This document shows positions 24,351 to 35,399 of a stretch of DNA of 64,000 nucleotides, in pieces. The first letter of the stretch is position 1, and each line of letters starts with the position of its first letter. The DNA is from Capitulum mitella (taxonomy: Eukaryota > Arthropoda > Thecostraca > Pollicipedomorpha > Pollicipedidae), in contig CP099843.1 of assembly GCA_030062745.1 (NCBI GenBank), positions 5,147,001 through 5,211,000 on the forward strand, written 5' to 3'. The translations under genes were made by a program, and so were the position numbers. The notes under the pieces are model-generated. The model was not told the origin of the DNA. It was given only the letters and a program-made list of their open reading frames with translations, and did no database searches.

Positions 24351-25874
24351 GCCAAACTTACAAAATTATGTGACGCCCTTTGCGGATTTTCCGGATTTTT
24401 TCCCTACAGCTGTGGGGAAAAATACTGGAAATACCGAGTATCCTCATTTCTTTAAGCATCTTAGCTGTACTTTACCAGAAGCCGAATACGATATGTTATT
24501 TTTTAAGATAGCCACTGTAAATACCTGTAGCCGAACTGACTACGAGGTAAATGCAGTCTGAAGGCTAAGTGAAGATCTAGGTGTAATATTAGGGCACCTA
24601 AATGCGTGGTGTTTGCCGAGAAATCATGCGTAAATCATGATATAACAATAACGAACTATTTCCTGTCCTAGGGACATGTTTTCAGCAAATCTCGTCTTGA
24701 AACACTGCAGTCGAAACACATTTCATCTTGGCACTCCTCGACAGCATCAAGTAACGTCTGGCCCTCCATCTGTTTGGAGCATATCTCGATGTTCCGTCTC
24801 GGCGGGGCCGTGTGACACCGGCGCTCCGACACCGGCCAGCCTTGACGGGCGACAAAAGTTCCGAAGCACGGCTCACCTCGGCATGTGCAAAAATTGTGCG
24901 GGATTTGGTTAAGAGCGAATGTCTGGAGAGGGGTCACGGCCGTCGATCCCGGTGACATCAGCGTTCGGGGAACCGACGCTGTCGCTGCTGCGTTAAACAT
25001 CCCGTTTGACCGCACCGTCTGCGTAAACGCTCCGCCAGCAACCGATCGCCGCCGTCGCCGTCTCGTCGACGGGGAGGGGGGGATTGCCTCTCGACGCAGA
25101 TGTCGCAACGTGCGCCGCGCGTCGCGTGCGTCGCGACCCCAGCTGGCACGCGCGAGACAAGGGCTGTCGCTGTCAGTCGCGCTGCCAGGACCGCACAGCA
25201 GGCGTCGCCAGACCGCGGCTGTGCGTCTGGTGCGCGAAATACCCTCGCCATTTACGAGCTCTAATGGTCCGCCCGCGGCCATCCTCTAGCTCGTTTGTGT
25301 AAGGAGTGTTTGACTGATACACCGAGAGCCAGGAGGCGCAAAATAATTGTCCTGTCGTTGCCGTATGCCGTGCGATTTACTCCACGCTTCAGACAGCTGT
25401 TCACAGGGGTGACCTTCGGCTCGACGCTGGAATTGGTTTGGAAAGGGAACTCGAACGCAGAAGAATAACGGGTCCGTCTTATTGCATCACACCTGAGCTC
25501 CGTGGCCAGGGGATTTGCATCGCCCGATGTTTCAAAACGGAACATTTTAAATCGCCGAAATCCTGGGCTGGCACCCACGGCCCCGGAAACGAGTTCCACG
25601 TGAATGAGCCTAACCTCCCGATTTCGCAGGATGAGCGGCGCCATTCAGTGGAATATGGTCGGAAATATATTTCTTACATCATAATCTAACTGAAAGGCCC
25701 AGGCAGTTTACGCTTGTTCATGAGGGCAGGAGCCTGGGGACCAGGCAGGATGGAGGCCTTACCAGCTTTGAAAATGTCGATATTAACCTCACGGTATTGA
25801 ATGTAAATAATTGGCCCCAAAATGTCTTTTGTCCTATCAACGTTAAAAGCTACTGTGCGCATGAGTACATTTAC
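24351..25874. other. Intergenic DNA, no gene recognised
   Basis: AT-rich to about 24,660, then moderately GC-rich. A 204-codon minus-strand frame (24668-25282) and a 134-codon plus-strand frame (24885-25289) overlap each other. Neither has a recognisable domain. Confidence 0.45.
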
Positions 25875-26086
25875 TTAACCCGTCCCCGACTGGGGGGGGG
25901 CAGTTGGCTCCCCCTGGGTTTTTGGGGCTTGCGAGAGAACCAACAAACACAGAACCACGAAACTTGGTGTACCTTTTGCTCCATCAATTTTACGTCTCGT
26001 GTCAAAATTTTGACATCAGGTCAGGTCAGGTGCCTGACCTAGGTCAGGTCAAACAGACCTATGCAAAAAATTTAGCGCCCTCTAAC

Positions 26087-26098
26087 TTTTTTTTTTTT

Positions 26099-26139
<41 letters not shown>

Positions 26140-26140
26140 T

Positions 26141-26195
<55 letters not shown>

Positions 26196-26300
26196 TTTAA
26201 TTTTTTTTTTTATAAATTTTTTTTTTTTTTTTTTAATTTTTTTTTTTTTTTATAATTTTTTTTTGGGGGGGGGGGGGAGTTTTTTTTTTTTTTTTTTGGG
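26087..26300. repeat. Long interrupted poly-T tract
   Basis: More than 200 bp consist almost only of T with a few A and G interruptions, including a G-run near 26,265-26,278. Frames translate as polyphenylalanine and are not genes. Length and interruptions could be affected by sequencing error. Confidence 0.9.
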
Positions 26301-26801
26301 GGAAAGTATTAGGGACCTCCAGCCATTGACAGGTCAGGAGAATAACTGTAGTGGGCCAAAATGTACCACGGTCAAAATCGACGATGAACTATCAGAATGG
26401 GTAGAAAATGGCAGATCTAACTTTCACAACGTAGTTAATCCAGGAACCTCAAAAAGTTTGAAAAAGTAGCATATTTTGGAAATAAATAGGCTCTGCGAAT
26501 AAACTCGCCAACTTTGTAGATTGGCAACTAATAATTTTCCCAAAATTTAAGCATGAGAAACCATCACAAGAACCACAAAGATCAATAAATTGACATAGAT
26601 TGTCCTTTTTCGCGAAAATAAAGGAACACCAAAATTAGTTCCCGTCAATTTGGTACCGCATACGGACGCGGCGCACACGGACGGCCGACCGGGAGAATTA
26701 CGGTGTCTTTAACTCAACGTTTCGGCGTAAATATTGAACAAATCTGAGGAAATTAGACGTGTATCGGCATCCGCGGACATTCTGCCGTGCCTTTACCTAT
26801 C

Positions 26802-26811
26802 GTTTTTTTTT

Positions 26812-26850
<39 letters not shown>

Positions 26851-26892
26851 TTTTGTTTAAAAAAATTTTTTTTGGGGTTTTTTTTTTTTATA
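26802..26892. repeat. Second poly-T tract
   Basis: About 90 bp of T-dominated sequence with short A and G interruptions, inside the same TTAA-flanked element. Confidence 0.9.
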
Positions 26893-27064
26893 TTTTATTT
26901 AAAAATAAAAATGAGACCAGTTTTGAGCTCTTCTCGTACAGGCTTGAACGGTATGCTTATTTTTATCGTGCGACCAACCGTTCGTGAGTTAGAGGGGGGG
27001 GCAGTCAACTGCCCCCCCCCAGTCGCTGATGTTCGGGACGGACCGACGGTCGTGCGCGGGTTAA

Positions 27065-28180
27065 AGAGGTACACGTTTCTCTCAAGCCCCAGCCTCATCC
27101 GTTGGCATGTGAACAGGGATATGTGAGAATTAGCCCAGTTTATTGACGGAGGAAAACAGCGAACCTTGCTGACACTTTTCGTTTTCAGCCATCAAGTGAC
27201 GCTGCATTCATGAGCTATCCACGTCACGTTGGCAAATACTCTTGGTCAGCAAACATTCTTCATTTATTGGCATTATTTTATGCATTCACAGACTTTGCGT
27301 AAATCATACAGCAAACTTCAAGTAGTTGGGAAATATGCGTCATGCAACGATATGACCATATGATCCAAGAATTCTTCAACCCCGAGGGCCATCATCATTA
27401 TTATTTTTAACAGGAATAAGAATTGCCAGTTAACGAAGGGAACGGGGTTCAGTGCTATACGGACATTAAGGCAAATATTTACCAGCAAACTGACATCGAG
27501 TTCCTATAACTAATGATCTCATGGCGAAATGGTCTCCGCTCTTAACCTTAGAATAATGCGCATGTCCTGGAACATCGACATGTCGTTGGGTACTTTTTAC
27601 GAGGCAAGCTTCAAAGGTCTCTCAAATGTAACAGCCTGCACCCAAACCCTACAACGAGTCCCCGCCTGCCCCTCCTCTTTTTCTTTTCTCCTCAGCCACT
27701 CGGCATCTGCGCCCCCTCGCGGCTCAAATTCGCTTCTCGCCGTCCCTCGGAACAGTCGTCCCTCGTGATCCCATTCTGCCCTTCCAGCCCCGGACCAGCC
27801 GTGGATCCGACGGCGCGAAGATTCCACCGACGTCCGACAGGTGGCAGCAGCTCTGAGCGGTCCGGCCGGCCCGCGCCAGTCTGTTGTACCGCCCCGCCGC
27901 GGTCGTGCGGCCGTCAGAGAGCGCCCGAAGTGCGGAGGTTTTATCCTGTAAAGGCTGAACGGCGGCACGCACGAGGCGAGCGCGTCGCCGTCGGAGATCG
28001 AGACCGAGGAGCAGCAGAGAGTCTAAAGGTGAGATTCGATTTGGAAGAGCAGTTGACGCGTTCACCCGCGAACTGACCGAGCGCCTCGGATTCAGGGCGC
28101 ATCTAAGGCAGATGCATCGTTCGTGCCCGCCTGTCTCCTGCGTCCTGCTTCCTCTGCCTCCATGCCATCCACTCCCTGAC
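27065..28180. other. Intergenic DNA; possible exon border near 27,694 unproven
   Basis: AT-rich to 27,600, then GC-rich. The stretch 27,670-27,694 is a strong pyrimidine tract ending CTCCTCAG and looks like a 3' splice site. The sequence after it shows no recognisable protein, so I do not call an exon. Confidence 0.4.
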
Positions 28181-28215
28181 GCTGCGAGCTGCGAGCTGCG
28201 AGCTGCGGGCTGCGG
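28181..28215. repeat. GCTGCGR heptamer repeat, 5 units
   Basis: Five head-to-tail copies: three GCTGCGA then two GCTGCGG. Confidence 0.9.
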
Positions 28216-30000
28216 GCTCGCAGTCGCAGCGTCACCAGCGCCCGGCCGCCGTCCGGCCGGAGCCGGGCTTTAATTCATTTGACCCCGCGCTGTACGGCGG
28301 CGGCCGTGTCCCTGTGCCGCCCGGCGCCCGGCGGCCGGCCGGAAGCGACGCTCCATGCATGTCGCCGCCGCACCGGCGCCCCAGTGGGAGGAGCCGCCGG
28401 GGCGCGGTCCCGGCTAATTAGCCTGTTACAGGCGGGCCGGCGGCGGCCGGGCGGAAAACGGCTCGAGGAACCGCGGCGCACGTCGGCGCGGCGTCGGAGC
28501 GGCCACGAGGGGCCGTCGTTTGACGTCATTTGGTCGCGGACGCGGGTCGCAGGTGTCCCTCAAGACTGCGGGGCGCCGTGGCAGCTGCGGCCATGCGTCA
28601 TGGTCGAGGCCGCAACCATGAATGTATGGACGTTTTCAAAGTGGAAGGGGCCAGAGCCATTTGTTGGCAATTTCTTCCCGTACAACACCATAGAGCTGTT
28701 GGAGCTATCCAAAGCCGGTAGAGGCTCCGCTAGGTTGGTAGGAGGACCGCTGCCCTTCCCACCTCACGGGCTGCTACACACACGGCCGCACCTGCTGCCC
28801 CACGAGCGCCAACCCTCTTCAACCCCGCAGCGTCAGACGTTCGTCAACCTTATGAGGGAGCCTTTGCCCCGGTTGCCGAGTGCGCGCCAACCGGGCCTGG
28901 CCGAGGCTGTTTGAGCGCAAACACGCGCCTGGCCTCGTATCGGCCCGTATTGACTGCGGCCGAGCCTGCCTGGCAGTTCTGAGCCTTGTTTGCCCACTCT
29001 GGGCCGTGTGTTCCCCGCAAGACGGCGGGTGGTTAGGCGTCAGGATGGCTGTCGGCCGATCCCCTGCTGACCTACGGATTCCTGCTGCCTTACTGACTCC
29101 TGATGTCCCACCAGCTCCTGTTGTCCGACCGAATCCTACCGTCCCGCTAGAACCTCCTGTTCCACCGACCCTTGCGGTTTTACCGACTGGTTTTCCACTG
29201 ATTCCAGTTGTCCCACTGACTGCTGTCCCGCTGACCCCTGTCATCCTGTTGACACTAATTCCCCCTCTGATGCCTGCTGTCCCACCGACTCTAGTCGTCC
29301 CATGGGATCCAGGCATCCCATCGATTCCTTGTTGTACCATCGACCCCCCCCCCGTTGCTCCCGATCGAAGAGTGTGGAACTGTACTGCGTATCTCTTCTT
29401 CACCTGTCCTTGGAACCGGCTCTGAGGACGGCAGCCGTTGACCAGGTCAGCCAGGTCATAAAGGCTCAGACCTTGGTTGGGCCGGGCCGGCTGGGGGCGG
29501 CGGACAGCCCAGTTCGCCTCCCTCTCTCCACCCTGGTTTCCCCAGGGACCGCCCGCCGGGCAGGGCCGGGCAGGTCGTAAAGGTGTTGGCCTTCCCCGGG
29601 GAGCGGGCGCCGGGGCCGACCTCCCCCCTGCCGTCCCCCCCCGCAGCTGGTCGGACCCCAAAGGTCCCGACCCCGCCGCGGGGGGCGCCGGCCGGGCCAG
29701 GTGTCGCCGCATCGCGCGGGCTCGGCCATTATGTGGCCAGACAATGGCCGGCCGAGGGTCGCCGCGACAGGTGGGCGTCGCCCCGCCGAACCCCGGCCCG
29801 AGACGCCGCCACGCCGCCGCGGGCGCGCGCGTGATGGCGATAAATGGCCGCGGAGCCGGCCGCCGGCCGTTTCGCCACCATCAGTCCTCGCCGCCGCCCG
29901 CTCGTCCATCATGAGGCTGGACTGGAGCCGGCCCCTTCGGCGCGGGGCTCTGTTGTCCCGGCGGTCGCCGCCGCCGCCGACGCGCTAAACAAACCGGTGG
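28216..30000. other. CpG-rich region flanking an 18-bp repeat
   Basis: Very CpG-dense blocks lie at 28270-28560 and 29560-29990, on either side of the 18-bp repeat listed separately. A minus-strand frame stays open for 297 codons (28819-29712) and a plus-strand one for 181 codons (28880-29425). Both pass through the repeat. An exact CRE palindrome is at 28521-28528. A real but unrecognised gene is possible here. Confidence 0.4.
29082..29346. repeat. 18-bp minisatellite with only triplet length changes
   Basis: About 14-15 units close to CCTGTTGTCCCACCGACT. Most are exactly 18 bp and two are 15 bp, so every length change keeps the frame. In the plus-strand frame they encode a hexapeptide such as PVVPLT or PAVPPT. 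In the open minus-strand frame they encode Gly/Thr/Ser-rich hexamers such as GTTGVS. Whether either frame is translated cannot be decided here: there is no signal peptide or flanking domain. Confidence 0.75.
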
Positions 30001-32908
30001 CCCATTTGGGTCAATGACGTCTGGTTCTGGAACGGCCGAAGCAGCGGCGCCCTCCGAGGGTGACGAAAGGATCTGCATGGGTTGGGGTAGAGGTGTACTT
30101 ATGTTCTGCAAGGCACGTGCCGACTATAGGTTATGACATCATTTAAACCTCTGTTAAACTGCCCGAAAAACCACCAAGGCTGCGTGTGCAGGCTTGGGCG
30201 ACAGATTTCTTGTATTCGAAGCACGTCAAAGGCGTAGGAAGAGGGTGACCGGGGGGCCATGGCCTCCACTTTTTGGAAATTTAACATTAGTCCTGAGGGG
30301 AAAACGTCTCTGACTCCCCACTTTTCGGGATATTCTGCACCGCTTTAGCACACGATGCGCAATGCTGACTGTCCTGACTTTAGCGAGATACGTTGACCTG
30401 TAGAACATTTGGTGGAATATGTTCAGTTCAGCACTAGTGCAACGACGAGGTGAAAGCCTGCTGTTGACTATTTCTAGATGTTTACTTCCCGTGGCTCTGC
30501 ACTGTGCGCATGCGCCGTAAGACCGGTCTGCGGACCGCCCGACCATGATCGTACTGTCTGCCATTTGACCTTATTAAGATAGCGACGCAGTAAACAGGCT
30601 CGGTGCGGCGGCCATTCTCGGAAGGTTTCCGGTCGGTCTGACGGGATGGGGGGGGGGCTCAGCGTGCGACTGAGGTCATCTCCCTGGGGGGGCGTCTTAC
30701 CGCGGTGGGGGCTGGCCAGTCAGCGCAGTGGCGTATTTTGGAGTGCCGCCTGCCGGTGGAACAGAGCGGGAATGTGTGTCGGAACAAGGTCATGTGAACG
30801 TTGTTCTGCAAGTCACAGGTGTAGAATCTGTTGGGCCCAAGGATGTGCCTTGACCTGGGCAGCGAAATGGAAGCTTTGCGAAGCTGCCCGTTCTGAGCCG
30901 ATTCAGAATCCGGTGTAGAACACTGGAGATGAATGGTTGGGCTGTCGTCATTCGTCATGGAAGATGAAATGTTGATTCTGCAGCGGGTTGTCGAGATGAA
31001 TTTTACGGGACCACCAAGCAGCATCGAACCGACGGACTGGTTGACGCGAAAACTCAGACCATGGGGCAGAACGAATATCAAATTTACAGCATTTCTTTCT
31101 GTTCAGCTGCGTCTAAATACTGAATGAATGAGCAGGTCGTATGTTCCCGGGATTGCTGGGAATGCGGCTCGTAAGTCGCACTAGAACTGTAAACGCGTTT
31201 TGATACACTGAACGCAGTATTACGCCGCAAACGTGTTCTGCTGACTGCCTCTTTACCTCATCCGCGTGCGGATCACCAACAGCCACCGGTTCGGGTCACA
31301 GGAGCCATTGTCGCGTCCGTCATTGATCCTCCGTTTCCGGATCAAACCACAATACCACACCGAGTGCGCTCGAAATGGTGCGGGGCGCTCTCATGACCGA
31401 GTAAGTGCCCGGACCGTGATAAGCCCCTACTGAGCCCCCATTGAGCCCGCTGAACCGCTGCTGGTCGACGTGAGGAGGCCAGTTACTGGTCGTCTGAGCC
31501 AGTTTGCGGGAGCGGTACCCACGCGCTGATGGCCTTAGTGCCGACGGCCCCCATAATGCCGTTTTCCTCGGACGTTGTGAAACGTCACGAAAAATGTCGA
31601 CACACATGGTCGTGACTGCCGGCTGGCCAGTTTCCTGGTGGCGCCGTCGCCGGTTAATTGGCCGTGTACGGTACTGAGCGTACGTCACAGACGAACACGT
31701 CTGGTTTGGAAGAGCCGCAAGGCCTCTGGCTCCTCTCCGGAGGAAAGGCAGTCTTATCGCCGATAAGCACTCACTATTCCGATCTTGCTTGTCTTTCACA
31801 TGTAGCGCGTCCTGGCTTGTGAAATGATTGTGTCGGTGAGTTAGCTGCTTGTATCTCTTTTCCCCTTGGCTCCCAGACAGCGCTCCTCCCCTTGTGTGTT
31901 GCCATTGGACTCGTCCGACGTCATGCGCGCTGCCCCCAGGCTGTGACCCGGCGTCGTTGCGAGCGGCAGAAGCTGGTTTCTTGCGAGGGTGCTCCGTAAT
32001 CTCTGGGGAAACAATGGGTCGGGGTCGGCGCCGTGCTGAACGGGTGGCGTGTCGGCCGGGGATCCTGACAGCAGAACTGACGCCCGTAAACGTCCCGTCA
32101 CAGAGCGTCACGTCAAGCTCCAGTTTTTGGGCGTTCAACGTCAGAGGGTAGCCCGTGCGTGAAACGAGCCCGACTCTCTGCCACGCGAACGGAAGTCCTG
32201 TGCCTCAGACTGACGAACCTCGAAATTAGCGTAATTGCCGGGGCGGCGCCATCTTGCGGCGCTCGTGCGGCGACCTTGAGACATGCAACTGGTGTCGTTA
32301 ATGGGAGGTCCGCCTCCTTGACGTCTGGATGCCGTGCTGCGGCGACACATGCCATGCCGTGGGGAGCGGTCCGCCTATGTCCGCTCAATCCAGTTCACTT
32401 GTCCGCGTCAGGGACCGGCGACGGCTTGGCGGTTTCTGCTGCATTTGCCTGAGCCCCGCGTCAAACCGGACAGGGTGTGGCGAAGCTTTGTAATTACAAA
32501 CCCGGCTATTTCGTCCTGCCTGCCCCTTCGCGTCACTACCTCGCCGCAACGCGGCAGGCGGCGAACTCTCCGGCGCCATTTCCCCGACTCCGCCTGACAA
32601 TGGGAAAATCGGACGAGTCTTACAAAATGCGCGCCGGCTCCGCCAGAAATGCTTTTAGCCGAATGCTCGGACGCGCTGGCGTCTTTCTCCGCGGAGGTAT
32701 TCCGACAATCCCCGGGATCGGCTTGGCGAGCCGATCGCGGCAGACCGCCTGACCGGGTCGGTGGAGTAATGAGCCCTGCGTGACGGGTTCTCGTGCGCCA
32801 CGGGCCTGCGGTTGGCGGGACCGGGAGCCGTACTTCGCGCCTGGCCTGCAGACCTGGCCTGCAGACCGACTGAGTCATCGGACCGCCCGGCGTCCTGTTC
32901 TGCGGCCC
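30001..32908. other. Intergenic DNA, no gene recognised
   Basis: Mixed composition. A G-run lies near 30,648-30,658. A 272-codon minus-strand frame (31320-32138) and smaller overlapping frames have no recognisable domain. 31,900-32,750 is moderately CpG-rich. Confidence 0.45.
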
Positions 32909-33120
32909 GCTAAAGAGCCGTGATGACGTAATACAGCGCAGCAGGCATGGTAAAGAGTGGCGATGATGTCACATTACTGCAGGGGTAGAGCAAGGGGCGA
33001 TGATAGCGTTCAACCGCTCTGGGAGCACGCTAAATGATCGGGACGATCTCACACTGCTCAGAGGCGGGCTAACGATGGATGATGACGTCACGCCACGTCA
33101 AGGTGCGGCACTGACATCAC
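32909..33120. repeat. Strongly diverged tandem repeat (GATGATGTCACACTGC type)
   Basis: About five irregular units of roughly 37-45 bp share a GCTAAA...GATGAYGTCACA...GCRGRGGC pattern. One contains the exact CRE palindrome TGACGTCA (33083-33090). Confidence 0.55.
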
Positions 33121-33252
33121 ACTATGGTGGACTTCTGCCGGGAGGACGGTCCCAGGTCCGGCTCGGCCGCGTCCCCCTGTCGGAGTCGGGGATTAAATGT
33201 AGATGATGTAAATGTTCCTGTCTGTCCGTTCTTCCACGCCCCTGCGTTCTGA

Positions 33253-33460
33253 TGGAGCCGGGGCCGGGGCAGAATCTGCAGCAGTTCTTCCTGTCGGTTC
33301 GTCCCGGCCTGGCCCTTTGTTTTCCTGACGGAGCCGGGGCCGAGACCGGGGCAGAATCTGCAGCAGTTCTTCCTGTTGGTCCGTCCCCGGCCCAGCCCTG
33401 CGTTCTCCCGACGGCTGCGGCCGGGGCAGAATCTGCAGCAGTTCTTCCTGTCGGTCGGTT
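33253..33460. repeat. Three copies of a 75-82-bp repeat
   Basis: GCAGAATCTGCAGCAGTTCT followed by TCCTGT starts at 33269, 33351 and 33426. Each copy is preceded by a GGGCCGGGG-type stretch and followed by a YGGTYSGTYCC-type stretch. The core begins with the short palindrome GCAGA-A-TCTGC. Confidence 0.88.
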
Positions 33461-33470
33461 CCCAGTCTGG

Positions 33471-34599
33471 GCTTGTGGTGGGACGAGCGCCGGAGCTGTC
33501 CGTTTCGTGCGGCTGGGCCGCGGAAGGCGGGCTGATGTCTCGTGAATGCGGTTTCCGGCGTGCGGCGCATCCTCTGCGTGGGTGACGCCGCGTGTTTTTA
33601 ACGTCCCAGTCAGGCGACCTAGTCGGAAAGCGACCAGGGTTTGTCGGGAGCTGTCACCGCTGACGGTCGTTCCGGGAAGTCGTGGCGAGAGCGGGTTTAT
33701 TTGCGGAGTTTGGCCGTGTTCCGCCCGGCCGGAAGGAGGGGCGACGCATCAGTATGCCGATCGTTTCCGGTGCGGGGCGGAGACGGCTCCTTCGTCCAAC
33801 ATATGACGAACACCGCCGTCCGCTACCGCTGTGTGTCGGAAAATGGTATAATCACCGTCTCGTCCCGTCACACCCACCGGTCGCCGTGGAATTGCGGAGA
33901 GCCTCGTAGATCTTGCGTCAGGCTTAATGACTTCAAAAAACCGTAATTAGAGTGCTTTGAACCGTTCTCTTTGTTTCACATGCATATTTCGCAGTAGTCA
34001 GTGTCTTGAGCTACCTGGTGTGTGCGGAACTGATTGAAGAATGGCGTAATGGTTTGGGAATATTTGTTGACATCTGTTTCCAGAAATTGTCGTGGCGTAA
34101 CCAGATGCTCGGTGATATGTGGGATTCGATTCAATGACTCGTTGTAAAGGTGAATCCCAGCTAATGACTGCTTTGTGCTTGTTCATGACCTTTCTGGTAT
34201 CAGTATCCCACAGGGTCCAGATATTTAATATTAAAGCGATGTTGTAGACGTCTGTCAAAAATATGTCATAGTTCTTCCCAGAAACCTCCATATTGCGACG
34301 TTGAGTTGATAAGTTCTTTCCCGTGCCTTCAAAGATCTATGGGCTGCCTCCCATGGTCTCTATTATTTATCCGCCACCTCCTCTCTCCCCGCTCCAAACC
34401 CTTTTATCATGCCAATCATGCCAGATGAAGAGCATTCGCCGAGCTGTCGGCTGACATAGAGAACCGCTCACAGCTCAGATGCTGTCGTTTCACTAAGGAA
34501 CAACGCCCCTTTCGGTGAAATCCGCAGCCGGAATCTGCTTATTCCCGCGTCTAGAGAGTGCGGCGGTTCTCTCCTCCCCGCCCCTCGGCCGCTCACGAC
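33471..34599. other. Intergenic DNA, nothing recognised
   Basis: GC-rich to about 33,920, then AT-rich to about 34,480. No conserved exon or repeat identified. Confidence 0.5.
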
Positions 34600-35102
34600 C
34601 GGTCAGACTCGTTCCTTCTCGGCTCCGCCAATGTCGATCACTGAGCCCTGCCGATCACTCAGGCCCCAGTGGTCAGCAGGGCTGATTGACTGATCATCAG
34701 CCTCGAACCCGCCGACGACAGCGCGGCGCTTGGGGAGGCGGATGTTATCCGGCGCTGTGACGCGCCGGAGACGAGCGGTTACGCGGCGGCGAGGAGCGCC
34801 GGCGTCACGCTCGACCGCGCCGTGACGTAACGACGGCGTGCGGCTGTTCCAGGAGTCCAGGAGCCGCCCACGTCGCCTCGAGGACCCCCGGTCGGCGCCG
34901 ACCGGCTGCAGCCGACCAGCGAGCATCCGGGCCACCGTGAAAGTGAACTCGCGTCGCACTTCCACCGAAGTCCGACGTCAGAGCGGTGATTACGTCACTG
35001 GCCGGGGCCGGCGCGCGGCGCGGGCGTTCGGCGGGCGTCGGCGTGCGCGGCGTGCGTGGCGTGCGTTAGGGCGGGCGCAGCTCGCCGCCCGCGCCCGCGC
35101 CG
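34600..35102 (+). promoter_or_regulatory. Probable CpG-rich promoter and 5' UTR of the WH1-CRIB gene
   Basis: A CpG-dense block runs directly into the start codon at 35103. No TATA box is evident. A CRE-like TTACGTCAC lies at 34990-34998, about 105-113 bp before the start codon. The transcription start is not determinable, and an additional upstream non-coding exon is possible. Confidence 0.45.
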
Positions 35103-35399
35103 ATGAAGACCAGCAAGAGCAAGAGCGTGACGAACCTGGCGTCGGTGCAGGCGCAGTACGCGTCCACGCCGCACCTGTTCGTCTTCCAGTCCAACGACGA
35201 CGCGGCGGTGCTCAAGAAGCCCGAGCCCATCTACCAGTCGGCGGTGGACGTGCGCGCCAGCCGGCAGGCGGCGGCGCAGCGCATCAGCGAGAAGTACGAC
35301 TCGTACCGCAACCTGGCGCGCGAGGAGGAGCAGACGTTGACCGTCAGCGACGCCGACATCGCCCAGGTCGAGTCGTTCTTCGCCGGCCATAAGACCCAG
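35103..35399 (+). CDS. WH1-CRIB protein, exon 1 (residues 1-99)
   Basis: First coding exon of a 272-residue protein. It starts with ATG in a GC-rich context and is codon-biased strongly towards G/C in third positions. It ends at a CAG|GTGAGT donor in phase 0, and joins 46093 in frame. The encoded part begins with a short basic Lys/Ser segment (residues 2-8). It then has an HLFVFQSND stretch (about 23-31), a helix-forming Ala/Arg/Glu region (about 50-78) and an acidic tail before the exon end. I recognise no catalytic motif. The join is supported by codon phase and by the fact that exon 2 begins exactly at the first strand of the WH1-like domain. I recall similar uncharacterised arthropod proteins with the same order, but cannot attach a gene name. 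Confidence 0.82.

Larger units (their letters stand above)
25875..27064. mobile_element. Non-autonomous element with piggyBac-style TTAA termini
   Basis: The left end reads TTAACCCG at 25875 and the right end reads CGGGTTAA ending at 27064. That is the TTAA target plus CCC/GGG terminal arrangement typical of piggyBac elements. Just inside each end is a matching inverted motif with a G-run followed by CAGTTGRCT (25890-25909 and, inverted, about 27002-27023). The 1.19 kb between them has no transposase frame. It holds GGTCA-type short repeats near 26,020-26,050 and two long, interrupted T tracts. The assignment to piggyBac rests only on the termini. Confidence 0.55.

Noticed and set aside
26087-26200. 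Polyphenylalanine open frames as a membrane peptide
   Set aside because: They are direct translations of homopolymer T tracts.
27670-27768. Possible exon after the pyrimidine tract ending CTCCTCAG
   Set aside because: The acceptor looks good but the following frame gives no recognisable protein and no convincing donor.
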